Part shown: in pieces, positions 37,716 to 49,454 of the stretch | How the letters are laid out: each line of letters opens with the position of its first letter | How positions within the stretch are numbered: position 1 is the first letter of the stretch | From: Heterobilharzia americana | Taxonomy: Eukaryota > Platyhelminthes > Trematoda > Strigeidida > Schistosomatidae | Length of the DNA stretch: 64,000 bases | Direction: 5' to 3' | NCBI GenBank assembly: GCA_944470555.2 | Contig: OX104127.1 | Location: forward strand, 155,945,776 to 156,009,775 | Notes under the pieces: model-generated | What the model was told of the DNA's origin: nothing | Databases searched by the model: none | The model's input: the letters and a program-made list of their open reading frames with translations, nothing else | Made by a program: the position numbers and the translations under genes

Positions 37716-38045
37716 ATTATAGATAAAATTAATTTCCCGAACTGTGCATATGCTTCTGATTGTTATTATTATTACTATTATTATCATTATTACTATCCCA
37801 GGCATTCAATGGGTTAAGTAAACAGGTAAAAGTAGATGAATTCATTACTTAAGAAAACACTAGGTGTTTACTTTTATTTCCTATTCACAGTAAAGATAAA
37901 CTCTGGGATTATTAATTATGATCATTGCCAAAATGTCACTGAATATGTTCAGCATGTTTGCGGAGACTAGTGCAAATACAACGCAGCAGGCGAGGACAGG
38001 ATAAATGAAAGCAGTGACATTTAGTCTATGGAAAGCAGTTTATTA

Positions 38046-38297
38046 GTATAATTGTTTTTATATGATACCGTCGTTGCTTGGACCAAATCGATCGGTCTCT
38101 GTTAGGATATGGGCTCCTGTGCGGATGCTTCAATATTGCCAGAGTTCTAATTATGTTAATGATGGATTGTGGTTAGTAATGGAATCCCGGTGGGAACAAC
38201 ATCACTCACTAGGAAGCAGGTACATCCAGCTGACGAGTTCCGAATAGGACGAAATGCGCATCCTGGATCTCACTGCTAGTCACGATCCATCATTAAC
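38046..38297. mobile_element. Inverted dimer of Sm-alpha-like hammerhead SINE with 14-bp target duplication
   Basis: The left part (to about 38180) is the minus-oriented 3' half of the schistosome Sm-alpha type repeat. The right part is a plus-oriented copy with the hammerhead. AAAGCAGTTTATTA occurs at 38032-38045 and 38298-38311, bracketing the unit. Confidence 0.85.
38224..38268 (+). ncRNA. Hammerhead ribozyme motif (Sm-alpha type), core intact
   Basis: Stem I ATCCAG (38224-38229) pairs with CTGGAT (38263-38268). The core is CTGACGA (position 7 is variable), stem II is GTTC/GGAC with one wobble, then GAAA (38251-38254). Stem III is the palindrome ATGCGCAT, and cleavage is predicted after the ATC ending at 38262. 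All invariant core bases are present. Confidence 0.82.
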
Positions 38298-38574
38298 AAA
38301 GCAGTTTATTACCAATTTACGGCTATTAGTAATATTTTTATAGATAGCCAATGAAAACGAATCTTTTATAACAAAGATGAAGAATAAACTCACTTTTCAA
38401 TGGTTTATGTTAAACAAGCACTAATCAGAAAGTCAGTAGAAGTTAGTTTTCTTAATCAAGCGCAGAGGTCATCAGATGAGCGCAGTTTTCAAATGGATTG
38501 AAATACACCCAACGTTACAAGATAACTAAAAGCAATGATTTTCATTATCAAATTTAATGTCCACAGATCACCCT

Positions 38575-38760
38575 GAGTGATTTTTATCTACTCAGGTTGT
38601 TCACTAGTTCGCAAGTGTCAGGGATAACACCATGTGATCTTCGCCGATAAGTGGTTTCCAGTGGAAACCTTGTTGCCATCACAGTTGGGCTGTGAGAAAC
38701 GTCATCATGGACTATCCAATTTGTAAATCATTTGGAAAATTGATATTCCTGTTTCAGGTA
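38575..38760 (-). repeat. Family D repeat, single copy
   Basis: Reverse complement of the left arm of 19511-19985 (GCAAGTGTCAGGGATAACAC, ATCACAGTTGGGCTGTGAGA). Confidence 0.65.
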
Positions 38761-40344
38761 AGCTAGTCAACGCAAGCACGCTAGCCATGCAGATTCAGAT
38801 GATCTGAACTCATTCATCTCTCTAAGCTGTGTTTGTCCGGGTATACTGATGATGAGTTGGTTAGACCACGAACGAGCGATACAGCCATCCGGTACCTGGA
38901 TGACTCTGATGACCTGGCTGACAAACACACTGATCTGCCTGAGTGATTACTGACTACTCAAGTTGTTCAGCAGTAGGAATTTTAAAATCCATCATATTTC
39001 TTTTCACAAACTAATTATAATAACTTGACTTTAGTGAAATTGATCTGAATAATATCAAATGGGAAGAAGGAAGGCCTTAGAAATGGAGTATTGAATGCTT
39101 AACTTATAGTACTGAGCAGAAATGAAGGCTGCATGGCAAATCTCCTTCTGATTTACTGCTAATTAACACGTATCAAGTAAATGTTCCGTAGATTAAAAGA
39201 AGCATTTGTGACTAATCTGACATCTTCATGAAGAACACCTATATTCAGAATTTTCACCAGTTGAACTTAACCGACAATGTACTAACTTTTCTTAACCAAG
39301 CTTTCAGTTGACAAAGCCAAAACACCGAAACATCGATCTTTTTTACCGATTTAAGTACCGATACATTGAAATAGTTAAAGACCACGATAAACAATATACC
39401 ACAAATCATATTCACTATACTACTGAAGTATTTTTGACAAAAATTTTAGTCAACTTATTGTTACCACTAGACGGTTAAAGACATTGCTTATCGAAGAGAA
39501 AGAGGGAAGTTTATAGTTCCTAACATTATAAGAACCTTATGAAATAACCTTTTATCAAAATATATGAACTAGTGGATTGATTGATCGGTCACCGAAGAGC
39601 AAACCATTTTATGAGTGTTGGCTGAATCCTATCGATCATTTTGTAATGCGGCCTCCAAGCTAAAAAGTTCACCATTGCGGCGCACTTTGATGTGTACTAG
39701 TTGCTACCTGAACCTTCTGAATTCGTGAAATCAAAGTTTCATCTAGTGAAAAAATACATACAAGTATCGTTGGATAATGAGAAGTTATATTCGCTATGAG
39801 GTACTTGCTTCAAGTTCATCGTTATTGAACTTGGAACACTTAAAGCAAAAAACCGGTATGAATTTTGAATTGGTGACTGGATATAATCAGCAACAATGAT
39901 ATATGGGGAAATAAAACAGTTTAGGAGGCAACCAAAATTAGCACAGACCACGAGTTCATGATTCTAAGGAACATGGTTTTACACAGTATATACCTCAAGA
40001 TTGCCTATTTTGTGAGATTGAATGAGCAAATCAGAGACACACACACATAGCTATCTTGTGCATATTCGTGCAGTAGGTAATGAAACTCACTCATTGTGTG
40101 CTGCCTAGTGATATTACCTGGTTGTCCAAACCTTGGTAGGTGGAGTGGACTACGAACCAGCGCCCTATCTGTTGATGGTCATCTCCCTAAGCCAACGAAC
40201 TACAACCGCAAGGTTCTGTCTGAGACTGAAATTTACTTCAACCAAAAAATTCAGTCGTGAAATGATGATAATTAACATTCAGAAGAAGAAAAGTGTGAAA
40301 AGATTAAGAAAGGGTATGTAAGTGTTCTGCTTTTAATTTTACTT
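38761..40344. other. B-C intron DNA without recognised features
   Basis: No element, Ig-like exon or RNA gene identified. Confidence 0.45.
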
Positions 40345-40680
40345 GGTGGTGCACAGCAGTGGAATTTAGGACATGTGTTTTATTCTACCTGGGAGTTCTC
40401 AGTTGCAAGGCCCTACACCCAAATGAGTAATGTTGTTCCTATTGACACTTGAACCCCTCGTCCATCGCCTCCAGTATCAAAGTCTTATCTACTAGGCCAC
40501 TGGGGCACGAAAGCCACCAGTTATTACTTACTTCCCTGTCGTTATATTGGAGCATTATACTCGATCTCCGTTAGCATATGGGCCTGTTGGAGGAATGCTT
40601 CGACGTCAACTGATTATTCATCATGCTTTTGTTTTACTTGGTTATATTTAGCAATAAAATTCAGGATAACACAGGGGAAT
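40345..40680 (-). mobile_element. Sm-alpha-like SINE remnants
   Basis: Minus tRNA-like head (TGGCCTAGTAGATAAGAC near 40480-40500) and degraded ribozyme at 40355-40410, followed by pieces of the 3' half at 40540-40680. Confidence 0.55.
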
Positions 40681-41249
40681 TACAAGTATAAATAAACCCA
40701 ACTTTTATTTTTATCAGAAAACAACTGGTTGGTAAGTTCCAACTTTCCACCATACATCTAGTGCACCAAAGACCAGTACTAAAGGCGGTCAAAATACCTG
40801 TCTAGTGCCTCAGTGTTTTGAATGATTCATCAGCTAAAGCCAGTAACCAATGAAAACATCCTTAAGAGCAAACATTTCCTCAAACTTCACTTAGTCACAG
40901 AATGCATTGCAATGATTAATTATCATGAGTTAAGGATTTCAATACAGGAACCATTTGAACGTCAACTTTGATACTTTTCAACATTCATACTGGGATTTCT
41001 TGAATAGATGAAATAACTTGGCTTATTTAAGCATGAATTCATTCACTTGCTTCTGACTGTATATATTATTAAAGTGATACACATGAAACAATTATGAGCA
41101 GATTATTCATAATTAGCTTTATTACAATAATTATATCTGTTATAGACGATTATTATGTGTGATCTTTTTTATTTTCAACTAACCCCAGTTAGGCAACATT
41201 CTTCGATGCAGTTCTCTAGCCTAAGTGAAAATTAACGAAATATACCCAT

Positions 41250-42052
41250 TTTTTCATTAACAAGAATAAGGCATGTATCAGTGAAGAAGAAGCATTTCTT
41301 TTCAACGACTTCATTACCAAGCTGTACAGTAGTCGTATTTATACTCAGTAAAGTGACAGATAGTTGCACTAAAAAGAGACTTGTTCAGCCAATATGCAAA
41401 ATATACAATCGGTGGAGGTGGTGGTATTTGTTCAAGTGGAAAAGATAGAAAATGCGTCATTGATAACAAGTGGTAAGATAAGCGACAAGTGCTGTCAAAG
41501 TATTGTAAAACGGTGATAATGGTGATAATAGAAGAGAAGTATACCAAAGTGAACTGAAAATTGACAAAAGCAACAAAATGAATTGTTAAGGCTAAGGTAT
41601 AGAAAGTGTGGTTCCACAAAACGTTTCGGTTTTTGTTCATGTATAGTTAATGCTTCAGCTATACATAAATGGTGGAAATGTAAACGTTTGGAGTACTTCA
41701 ATTTTAACTTTGTAAATTATTTTAAAGGATGAATCTCGAGGTGTTGAGAGTGACCCAATTCAACAAGGTGTTCACATATGGATGAAGTCGTTTTCTTTTG
41801 CTCACCTCTGGTAAGCCGAATCGGGTAGTGTTCAGCAACACGTTTTCGGAGGGTCCGCTCTTCCACTTGAACAAATACCACCACCTCCACCGATTGTATA
41901 TTTTGCATATTGACTGAACAAGTCTCTTTTTAGTGCAACTATCTGTCACTTTACTGAGTATAAATACGACTACTGTACAGCTTGGTAATGAAGTCGTTGA
42001 AAAGAAATGCTTCTTCTTCACTGATACATGCCTTGTTCTTGTTAATGAAAAT
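41250..42052 (-). mobile_element. PLE insertion: GIY-YIG C-terminus with about 190-bp inverted 3' ends
   Basis: The minus-strand body reads ERTLRKRVAEHYPIRL, SSICEHLVELGH and AEALTIHEQKPKRF, a PLE C-terminus. The 3' end (41250-41445) recurs inverted at 41863-42052, nearly identical. The arrangement again has 3' ends outwards. No convincing flanking duplication could be separated from the arms. Located about 100 bp from exon B. Confidence 0.8.
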
Positions 42053-42154
42053 TATCGGTAGTTTGTTAAGAAGTTACGATGAACAAAAAGAGAGTACCTG
42101 ATGAAGGATAATGAAGAATGGGAAATAATTCGTATAAATTTACTCAAAACTTAC

Positions 42155-42302
42155 GCATTTCCATTGTGGAACCATTTTATATTTGCTGGACTTAGAGGTG
42201 GATTTGCTCTCACATTGCAGGTAAACTCCACCTCTTCACCAAGACGAATATCTTCGTAACGTGATGGTTTGACTAAAGATACGTGAACATCTGGATCCAT
42301 CC
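42155..42302 (-). CDS. PTK7/otk-like receptor, exon B: first half of Ig domain 2
   Basis: This 148-nt exon begins in phase 1 after TTTGAAG and ends at a perfect GTAAGT donor (42154) with two bases left over. It encodes the linker MDPDVHVSLVKP, then the B strand with the first Ig cysteine (EVEFTCNV), and the C strand with the core tryptophan (IKWFHNGNA). It stops in mid-domain, and exon C supplies the matching one-base start and the second cysteine. The intron to exon A is about 1.96 kb and holds an RTE fragment (43365-44145) and a hammerhead-SINE copy. The exon reads cleanly with no internal stop. Confidence 0.8.
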
Positions 42303-42444
42303 CTTCAAAAAAAATTTTAAAAGTAACTAAGTTAGTATGCATGACCATTTGTAGAAAATATGCTTACAGAGACTGATCAATTCAGTCCAATCAACGACGT
42401 TATCATATTAAAAAAAACCCTTATACTAAGAGCTATAACCGTCG

Positions 42445-42620
42445 CATAAGAAGTGGTTGTCGTGGCTCAGTGGTGTAGTGGAAAACGCACTGGCGTTTGA
42501 AGCGATCGCTCCCGAGTCCGAGTCACTCACTGGGAAGCAGGTACATCCAGCTGATGAGTCCCAAATAGTATGGAATGCACATCCTGGATTCCACTGCTAG
42601 CCACTGCCTATCATTAACAT
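42445..42620 (+). mobile_element. Sm-alpha-like SINE, plus copy, in the A-B/B flank
   Basis: A clear tRNA-like head (GTGGCTCAGTGGTGTAGTGG at 42462-42481) leads to a decayed hammerhead: CTGATGA at 42551-42557, GAAA changed to GGAA. Ends with GCTAGCCACTGCC. Confidence 0.72.
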
Positions 42621-43364
42621 TTGTAGAAATCGTCTAAGAATCAACTGATGTGACAATATCTTATAGCAGATAAGTTTACACTAGATTAGCATTAACAGGA
42701 ATGCAATGAGTCAAGAATGAATTGCTCGTTTTAGCTTTGTTGTTTATCGACTGATTTCAATCAACTCCAATCATCATTTTAATAATACAGTGAAACAGAA
42801 AACTTGTAATCTATTGACTCGTAAATTTTATTTTCCAGCTTTATCTACCGTTATAAAAGTTTTCTTTCAGCTCTTGTTGCGTCTGCAAAATCAATTGATC
42901 AGAATATTCGATCAGTTCAAGTTTTTTTACAAGTCAATGTCAACATATTACTGATTAAGGTTTCCTGTCAGTCTATATTCATCAATTAATCATACTATCA
43001 TCTTCATAAAAACACATTCCTTATCTATTATTTAAGCAAAAAGTTAATAATATGCATACTGAATCGCTTAAGTTGCAAGTATTCATAACAACTTGTTTCA
43101 TTACAACAAGTACACAGTTGTAATATAGTCAATCTTTTGGAATAAGCCTTACGTATGAGCAACATCAGCCTATAAGCTTTCGACATATTCCACCTAAACT
43201 ATAAAACATGCAACATTTAGTGAATATAACCTCACAGACCAATAAATCTGTTCATAATCAACAAAGTTCCTCAGTGAGTAAATGAATAGACACTTAAAAA
43301 CCTCTAAAAGTTGAAAAGTAGGGTTCAACTATTTGGGAAGGTAGTATTATCGTTACTTTATATT

Positions 43365-44145
43365 CTCTAGTATTTCGCTGATGATTTATGTTTAATGTCG
43401 CACAAACACGAAGATCTATAGAAGAAAACTAACAAGTTGACAGAAGAAGAAGAGCAGCGAGGACGGGACTTCAAGTGAATGTAGAGAGGACAGAGATGAT
43501 GAAGATACCCAACCAACAACAACAAGTATCAATCACCATCAACGGAGAAATGTAAAGAAAGTTGTCTCGTTCACCTACCTAGGTAGCATCGTTTCACCTA
43601 CTGGCGGCGGCACAGACGAGGATGTCAAAATCACGATTAGAAAAGCAAGACAGTCTGGAAAAGGTCTGGTTTTTCAACACCAATTCAGTCAAGTCAGTCA
43701 GTGTCTCTATATGGTTCAGAAACTTGGCGTGTAACGAAAAGCATTTCCAACAAACTACAGATATTCATCAACAGCTCCCTACGCTGCCTCGATACTGAAG
43801 ATCAGATGGCCAGAATAATAAGAATAAGCAACAAGGAACTCTGGGGACCAACAAACCAACCAAGAACCTTTCACCCAACAAATATGCAGAAGTGTAGATG
43901 GATTGGGCATACACTGAGAAGGCCGACTGAGGACGTCGTGCGCCAGGTCCTAGAATGGAATCCAAATGGGAAACGACGAGTTGGGCGTCCGAGGCGAGGG
44001 TGACATGGAGATCATATGAGGAAGAAATGAAAGCTTGTGAGCAGTCATGGCGCCAGGTTGAAAAGACTGTGTAGAGAAGAGAGTGGAATGGTGACGTGCT
44101 ACTGAAGCCTTATATTCCACTAGGAACACAAGGGAAAAAAATAAT
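43365..44145 (+). mobile_element. RTE/SR2-like 3' fragment (copy 11) in the A-B intron
   Basis: Plus-oriented, from the FADDLCLMS-type RT region to the 3' end and an AATAATAAT tail at 44136-44148. Antisense to the Ig receptor gene; ends about 110 bp from exon A's donor. Confidence 0.85.
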
Positions 44146-44258
44146 AATCTCTAGTAGCTTCGCTAAATCCATTTGCCCTACAATACATACAATCGTGTCT
44201 CACAAAAAAACGATTTCATCACCTCGTTTAGCTTCTAACCGAATATAGCACTACTTAC

Positions 44259-44560
44259 AATAAATGTTCACTTTTGCCTCTCTGCTGGCTGTTGTAAATG
44301 TTGAAGACGATTAAGTGCTTGACATTGATATGTGCCGGGGTCTAGTTCTCGATCTGCATGTAGAATTTGTAGATTACTATCGACTTCAAGGTAACGTCGA
44401 CCGCCTTCTTTCTCTAATTGTAAACGTGTTCCATTATGTAACCATGAATAATAAATATCCTTTGATGGTGTTACAGCACATCTTAATCGTAACGGTTGCC
44501 CTTCTTCGACATCTTGATCATTTGGATTGACAATAAAGTAGAAACTGTCACTCGATGCAC
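44259..44560 (-). CDS. PTK7/otk-like receptor, exon A: first Ig domain, apparent 1-bp frameshift
   Basis: This exon encodes one complete Ig domain. The first cysteine lies in LRLRCAV, the core tryptophan in YYSWLHNG, and the second cysteine in GTYQCQAL. The 5' boundary is an acceptor (TTTATAG, AG at 44562-44561) in phase 1. The only perfect donor is GTAAGT at 44258. The open frame hits TGA at 44270-44268, just before that donor. One frame over, the same bases read a normal G strand (REAKVNIY), so about one base seems to be missing near 44310-44311 after CQALN. With that base the exon would be 303 nt, phase 1-1, the usual Ig module. The spliced junction then reads N-I-Y-W, like the N-I-x-W I recall at the end of Ig1 in vertebrate PTK7. 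PTK7/otk proteins are membrane pseudokinases in Wnt/planar polarity and semaphorin signalling. The family call is inference; another Ig receptor is possible. Confidence 0.72.
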
Positions 44561-46694
44561 CTATAAAGATAAATATAACAAACATTTTAGCACTGTAAAA
44601 CTTTAAATTAAAACAGATTGATAATTATACACTGAAAATCAAAACAATTCAAACTTGTTAGGATGATGTACTAGTTTTGGATGAATTTACGGCAGTTTGA
44701 ATAACAATTTAGGCATAGATGATCACCTGTTGATCTTTACAAGTTCAACATAACAAATGTCTATTAACCTCATAAAATTCCATATTTATGACTGTAATCA
44801 ATATGAGTTGTATGAAGTACGGAAATAATGAATATATATCTAAGTCAAAGTAAAAATGAGACCAGATTTGAACTCAATCAAGTTGAGAATCAAGTCCTTC
44901 GTCTACAGTTGTACACGCTTATCACTGTTCATATTAAAACACCGCAATCTTGATTCCAGTTCAACTTAATGAAGATATCCTTGGTTATATAAAATATACA
45001 ATTTACACTCTAAGTTATTATTCATACGTATCCCTGATAAACATTGATCTTTAACATAATGAGGTTATCACGAATACGAATTCCAACTCATATACTTATT
45101 ACCGAAGTCTTCGAAAAATATGAATAAACATTTTGCAAGAATCCAACAAAATCAAGACATTATGGAAGTACACAGAAAATAGAGATCTAAAACAAAGCAA
45201 GAGAATATGAACATCAGTCAACATGCCTGTTTAAAACGTAATAATACTTAATTGATTTTGAACTATTTCTGATTGTTTTGGCCTATAATCAAACAAATAA
45301 TGAGCCTCTACCTTTGATTTTGACAAGCTTTTTTCCGCCTATATAAGTATCAGTTATTTCTTGGACAAGATAAGGTATGTTTATCCTACTAACAAAACTT
45401 GGTGAGCTATCCGAAAGCTTTTAAACAAGTGAATTTAAAAGCCACCCTAGCTACAACTTAAATAACCAATTATATCCCTTCATTTTGTCCAGGAAGGCGG
45501 ATTTTCATGAAATATAGAAGTCTAATTGATTGTTTCATTGTTTTTCTGTAGTACTCATTACAGTCACTCACGAAATTTCTTGAACACTGTGCTAAACGGT
45601 AACAAATTAAAAGCTAGACAAACCTGACGTGGTGGTATTCACTGGTTATTGGTACTGTAACCTTGGTGAATTATTCACCGCTTACGACCAACCTGAGCTT
45701 GTTTTATCCCCATTCAAAACTGATGAGATATAGGGGAGTATTAGTTGATTGAAGGTAATCATCAAGAAGCCATCCACCTAAGTTTCATCCTTGGTAGCAC
45801 TCATGAGAAAAGCATATCTGTAAACACAGGTGTTCTAATGTCCCCTGAGAGATTTGAACCCGCATCACCCTGTGTTGCAGTCAGAAGTGTTACAACTGAG
45901 CAATTTAGGTCACGACGAATTACATATATAACTGGATACGATACTTTAATTAGTCACTGGAGATGGACCAACTTCATATTGAGTAGTTCCAAGTGCTGAC
46001 TAAATCATTGCATATAATCCATTCCTACGAGAGGTAAATCACAGTCGAAAAGCTTAGCAGTAACGTCACTGGCTCCAGCACTAGATGACGCGTGTTAGAA
46101 TTTCAGAGTGAATATCACTCCACCTGAGGTTACAGATACGCCTTGTTGATAAGTGCCAACAAGCAAAAAACTTAGACCAAACAGAGTTTCCAGCAGATCG
46201 TCTCCGACTAAATAACACTTATCAAAGTGCACAGCGATGATGAGTCTGCTAGCTTGGTGGCCATATACAAAATGAACAATGTAAACCAGTCAGTACTCAG
46301 AACTAGACAGTATGAAATCGGCTACTTTTTATTAACCAGTAGTGTAAAAAAGAGACATTCTTTTGAAATTCTACTCGGAGTTATTAATATAATTTATAAA
46401 ACCACTGGAATCATCTTTAAGGAAAGTTTAAATGTTGTCAAGTGTAACATGGGCATCATTAACCAACAGAGCTGAGTAACTTTAAGGTCGATTTAGGTAC
46501 CAAAAACTGTGTATGTTTTTCAAGGGAATTTCCCTTAAAATCTGAAGTATTATTCAACGATATCGGCGTGTGATACTTTGCATTATCTTCAAAATATAGA
46601 GCGGTTGACAATAACTATAGTCTGAAACTTAGATTGCATAAATTTTTAGAGGTGTCTCGGATTTGTCATCTGTAAACCATTTTCTAAATAATCT
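44561..46694. other. Region upstream of exon A
   Basis: Expected to be intron leading to a signal-peptide exon, but none was recognised. Contains MITE-like element 4 and a tRNA-head-like remnant near 45840-45920. Confidence 0.45.
45434..45556. repeat. MITE-like element 4 (right arm decayed)
   Basis: The left arm TTTAAAAGCCACCCTAGCTA...ACCAATTA matches the other three; the right arm TAATTGATTG...GTAGTACTCATT is degraded. Confidence 0.5.
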
Positions 46695-47745
46695 GTCCCA
46701 TTGATACACCAATGATCTTCCTGATTGTGGTCGACTGGACTGGATAATGCAAGAGACAACTGTGAGGAGCTGTGAGCAGCTAGGCATACGCTATTTTACT
46801 AATGAAAAGATAAAGTCCATAAAGATTTGGATTTCGCCAACAATGATGATTCATGTCTAATGTCTTGTAGCACAAACTGGAATATCTACAGACGAAAACT
46901 AACAAGTTGACAGAAGAGGTAGGGCAGAGAGGATAGGACTTCAAGTGAATGTAGACAGGATAGAGGTGATCAAGATACACAATCACCACCACCAACAACA
47001 ACAACAATAACAAACTCTAATCACCATCAATGGGAGAAATGTAAAGAAAGTTGTCTCGTTCACCTACCTAGGCAGCATCGTTTCAACAACAGGCGACACA
47101 GGTACAGATGAGGACGTCAAAGACAGTATGGGAAAGACAGTAAGACAGGCCAGCCTTCATTAATCTGAAATCAATGTGTAGATCTACTGCACTCAGCATA
47201 AATCGTGAACAAGATTTGGATTTTCAACACTAATGTTGGTCGGTCGGTCGGTCAAGTTAATGATTGTAAATGACAGTTGGGAGACTTGGCGCATTACGAA
47301 AAGCATTGCCAATAAACTACACACATTCATCAACAGCTGGTGTATACATTCACTCCATACTGAAGATGAGAACAGATGGTGGGATTAATAAGAATAAGGA
47401 ACAAGGAACTCACTCTGACTGACAACGAATCAATCAAGAACCTATTGCCCAACAAATATGTAGAAGAAATAGGTGGAGATGGATTGCATTGAAGATACAC
47501 TGAGAAAACCATTTGGGGACATGATGCTGCACACCAAGCACTCAAATGGAGACCAGGAGAGAAATTAAGACTTGGGCATCTGAGGTGAGGGTAACATGGA
47601 GGAGATGGTGTGATGAAGAAATGAAAGCTTATGGACAGTCGTTGAGCCAGGTTGAAAAGACTGTGTAGAGAAGAGAGTGAAATGGTGACGTGTTACTGAA
47701 GCCCTATATTCCACTAGGAACACAAGCGACGAAAAATAATGATAA
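46695..47745 (+). mobile_element. RTE/SR2-like fragment (copy 12)
   Basis: Plus-oriented RT-to-3'-end fragment, almost identical to copy 13 in opposite orientation 7 kb away. It ends with the conserved 3' motif and an AATGATAATAATTG tail. Confidence 0.86.
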
Positions 47746-48799
47746 TAATTGAAACAATATTAGTTGTCTATGAAGCGCAACACAGGTTGCCACCTCCCTG
47801 GTATGATTAGAACCGTGACTTCACTGATCCCTGTTCCTTGACATAGTTACGAAGGAGGGAAGATGGATGTGAAACTAATTACCCAGTGTTATGAGAAAAG
47901 TTCAAGCATCGAAATAGCTTACAAGAAAATCTTAGGTTGAGTTTACAGTTAAGGAGTTCATTGTTTCCATTTCCAAAATATCTTAGACAATGAATCAATG
48001 TATGCAATCAAGTTTTAGTTATTTAGGTTTCTCTCCAATCGTATTACGGTGTTGGACACTTTCTAAGGAACAACTAAAATCTTTGTGATTCGCCTCAAAA
48101 ACAATAACAGCGCAACTGTATCTACCTAATAAATAGACGCTAATATGCATCTCTACTGATCACTTGTTGATAATGTGTGATATCATGGTCCCGAGCGAAA
48201 AGGGTTTTTTTTGAGTTCTATATAAGTAACATATGGTAAAACTGAGTCATCACATAAGAAATAAATTAACCTAATTCATCCGATGACACTATCTGATAAC
48301 TGAATGTAGAAATAAAGCCTGTATAGCAGTTGGATTCCAAACAGATGCCTTGAGGTCACACATTAGGTACTCTATCACTCTACAACACTAAGCTGTTTCA
48401 CTCACTGACCGTTTCAATTTTTAATCATTGGGAATGCACGAGATTATATGCGACAATTTTGGTTATTTTTTTAAAAGTTGTATTTATTGAAAAACAAAGA
48501 AAGGTTACGGAGAGAATAATCATCTTTTCAACGACTCATTTTGATTATTCCAGACAAGTTTCTAATCAAACGTCAAACTTCATCGATAGATGTACAGAAG
48601 AAATGAACCTATATTACGTAACACAAGACATGATCTCAATGATTTTTATAGAATGCATTGAACAGTTAGTTCTAAGATCCGATAAAAAGTGTGCAAAATA
48701 AATAAACACATAAACATATCAATAAATTCTATACAAAAATAAAGCATAAATGGAGATGCAGAATATCTGATTAAGGATGCAGTAAAGAGAATGTTTGTA

Positions 48800-49012
48800 C
48801 ATGTTTCTTTTAAATATACACTTGAGGTTTGTAGCTGTGAATTGCCAATTTTTTGGCTGTACATAAATGTCTAATCTTCAAGCCTTTTGGATGTTTTGGT
48901 CCAACTTTGTAGAGAACTTTGAACGAAGTCTGTAAAAGAACCAGATGTCCAAAGGATATGAGGTGTTCAACGAAAGCACTGTAGATGGTTTTGTGTCCAC
49001 TCTTCAGCAACC
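48800..49012 (-). mobile_element. PLE C-terminal fragment
   Basis: The minus strand reads SAFVEHLISFGHLVLLQTSF and TAKKLAIHSYKPQVYI, matching the end of PLE proteins seen elsewhere in the window (H-L-x-x-x-G-H, A-x-x-I-x-x-x-K-P). Truncated at about 49012, where other repeats begin. Confidence 0.7.
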
Positions 49013-49252
49013 AGGCTGGGTGGTAATGTCTGCAGACGTGGTATTTATAATACAGAGTGAAGATTGACGGTAGTGATAAGATTCGAACAAGCGCCCATTG
49101 GGTTCCTGGTCAAATACTCTACTAACTGATCTAAAACCGTCGTTGCTTGGACCGAATTGATCGGTCTCTATTGGCATATGGGCTCCTGTGCGGATGCCTC
49201 GATACTGCCTGCGTTCTAATTGTATTAATGATGGATCGAGGCTAGCAGTGGA

Positions 49253-49297
49253 ATCCAGGATGCACATTTCGTCCTATTTGGGACTCGTCAGCTGGAT
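49253..49297 (-). ncRNA. Hammerhead ribozyme motif (Sm-alpha type), core intact
   Basis: On the minus strand: stem I ATCCAG with CTGGAT (perfect), CTGACGA (49291-49285), stem II GTCC/GGAC, GAAA (49270-49267), stem III ATG-TG-CAT, cleavage predicted after C49259. Best conserved ribozyme of the Sm-alpha type in the window. Confidence 0.88.
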
Positions 49298-49370
49298 GTA
49301 CCTGGCGTTTGAAGCGATCACTCCCGAGTCCGAACCCCGACGGGAACATCACTCACTGGGAAGCAGGTAC

Positions 49371-49415
49371 ATCCAGCTGAAGAGTCCCAAATAGGACGAA
49401 ATGCTCATCCTGAAT
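49371..49415 (+). ncRNA. Hammerhead ribozyme motif (Sm-alpha type), core intact, stem I weakened
   Basis: CTGAAGA (49377-49383), GTCC/GGAC stem II, GAAA (49398-49401), stem III ATG-CT-CAT, cleavage after C49409. Stem I ATCCAG/CTGAAT has one C-A mismatch. Core bases are all acceptable. Confidence 0.78.
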
Positions 49416-49454
49416 TCTACTGCTAACAACGATCCACCATTGATCTAAAAACGT

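Larger units (their letters stand above)
49137..49440. mobile_element. Inverted dimer of Sm-alpha-like SINE with two hammerheads and 10-bp duplication
   Basis: Minus copy (49137-49304: 3' half plus hammerhead) fused to a plus copy (49305-49440: end of the tRNA-like head plus hammerhead). TGATCTAAAA lies at 49127-49136 and 49441-49450. The two ribozymes are on opposite strands and point away from the centre. Confidence 0.85.

Noticed and set aside
41226..42055. TGAAAATTA at both sides of the third PLE dimer as a target duplication
   Set aside because: On the right side the bases overlap the inverted arm itself, so the match is not independent.
42462..42535. Possible tRNA gene (GTGGCTCAGTGG ... 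box B-like segment)
   Set aside because: No complete cloverleaf or acceptor stem; it is the tRNA-derived head of an Sm-alpha-like SINE, as are the similar heads at 35.8, 40.5 and 59.9 kb.
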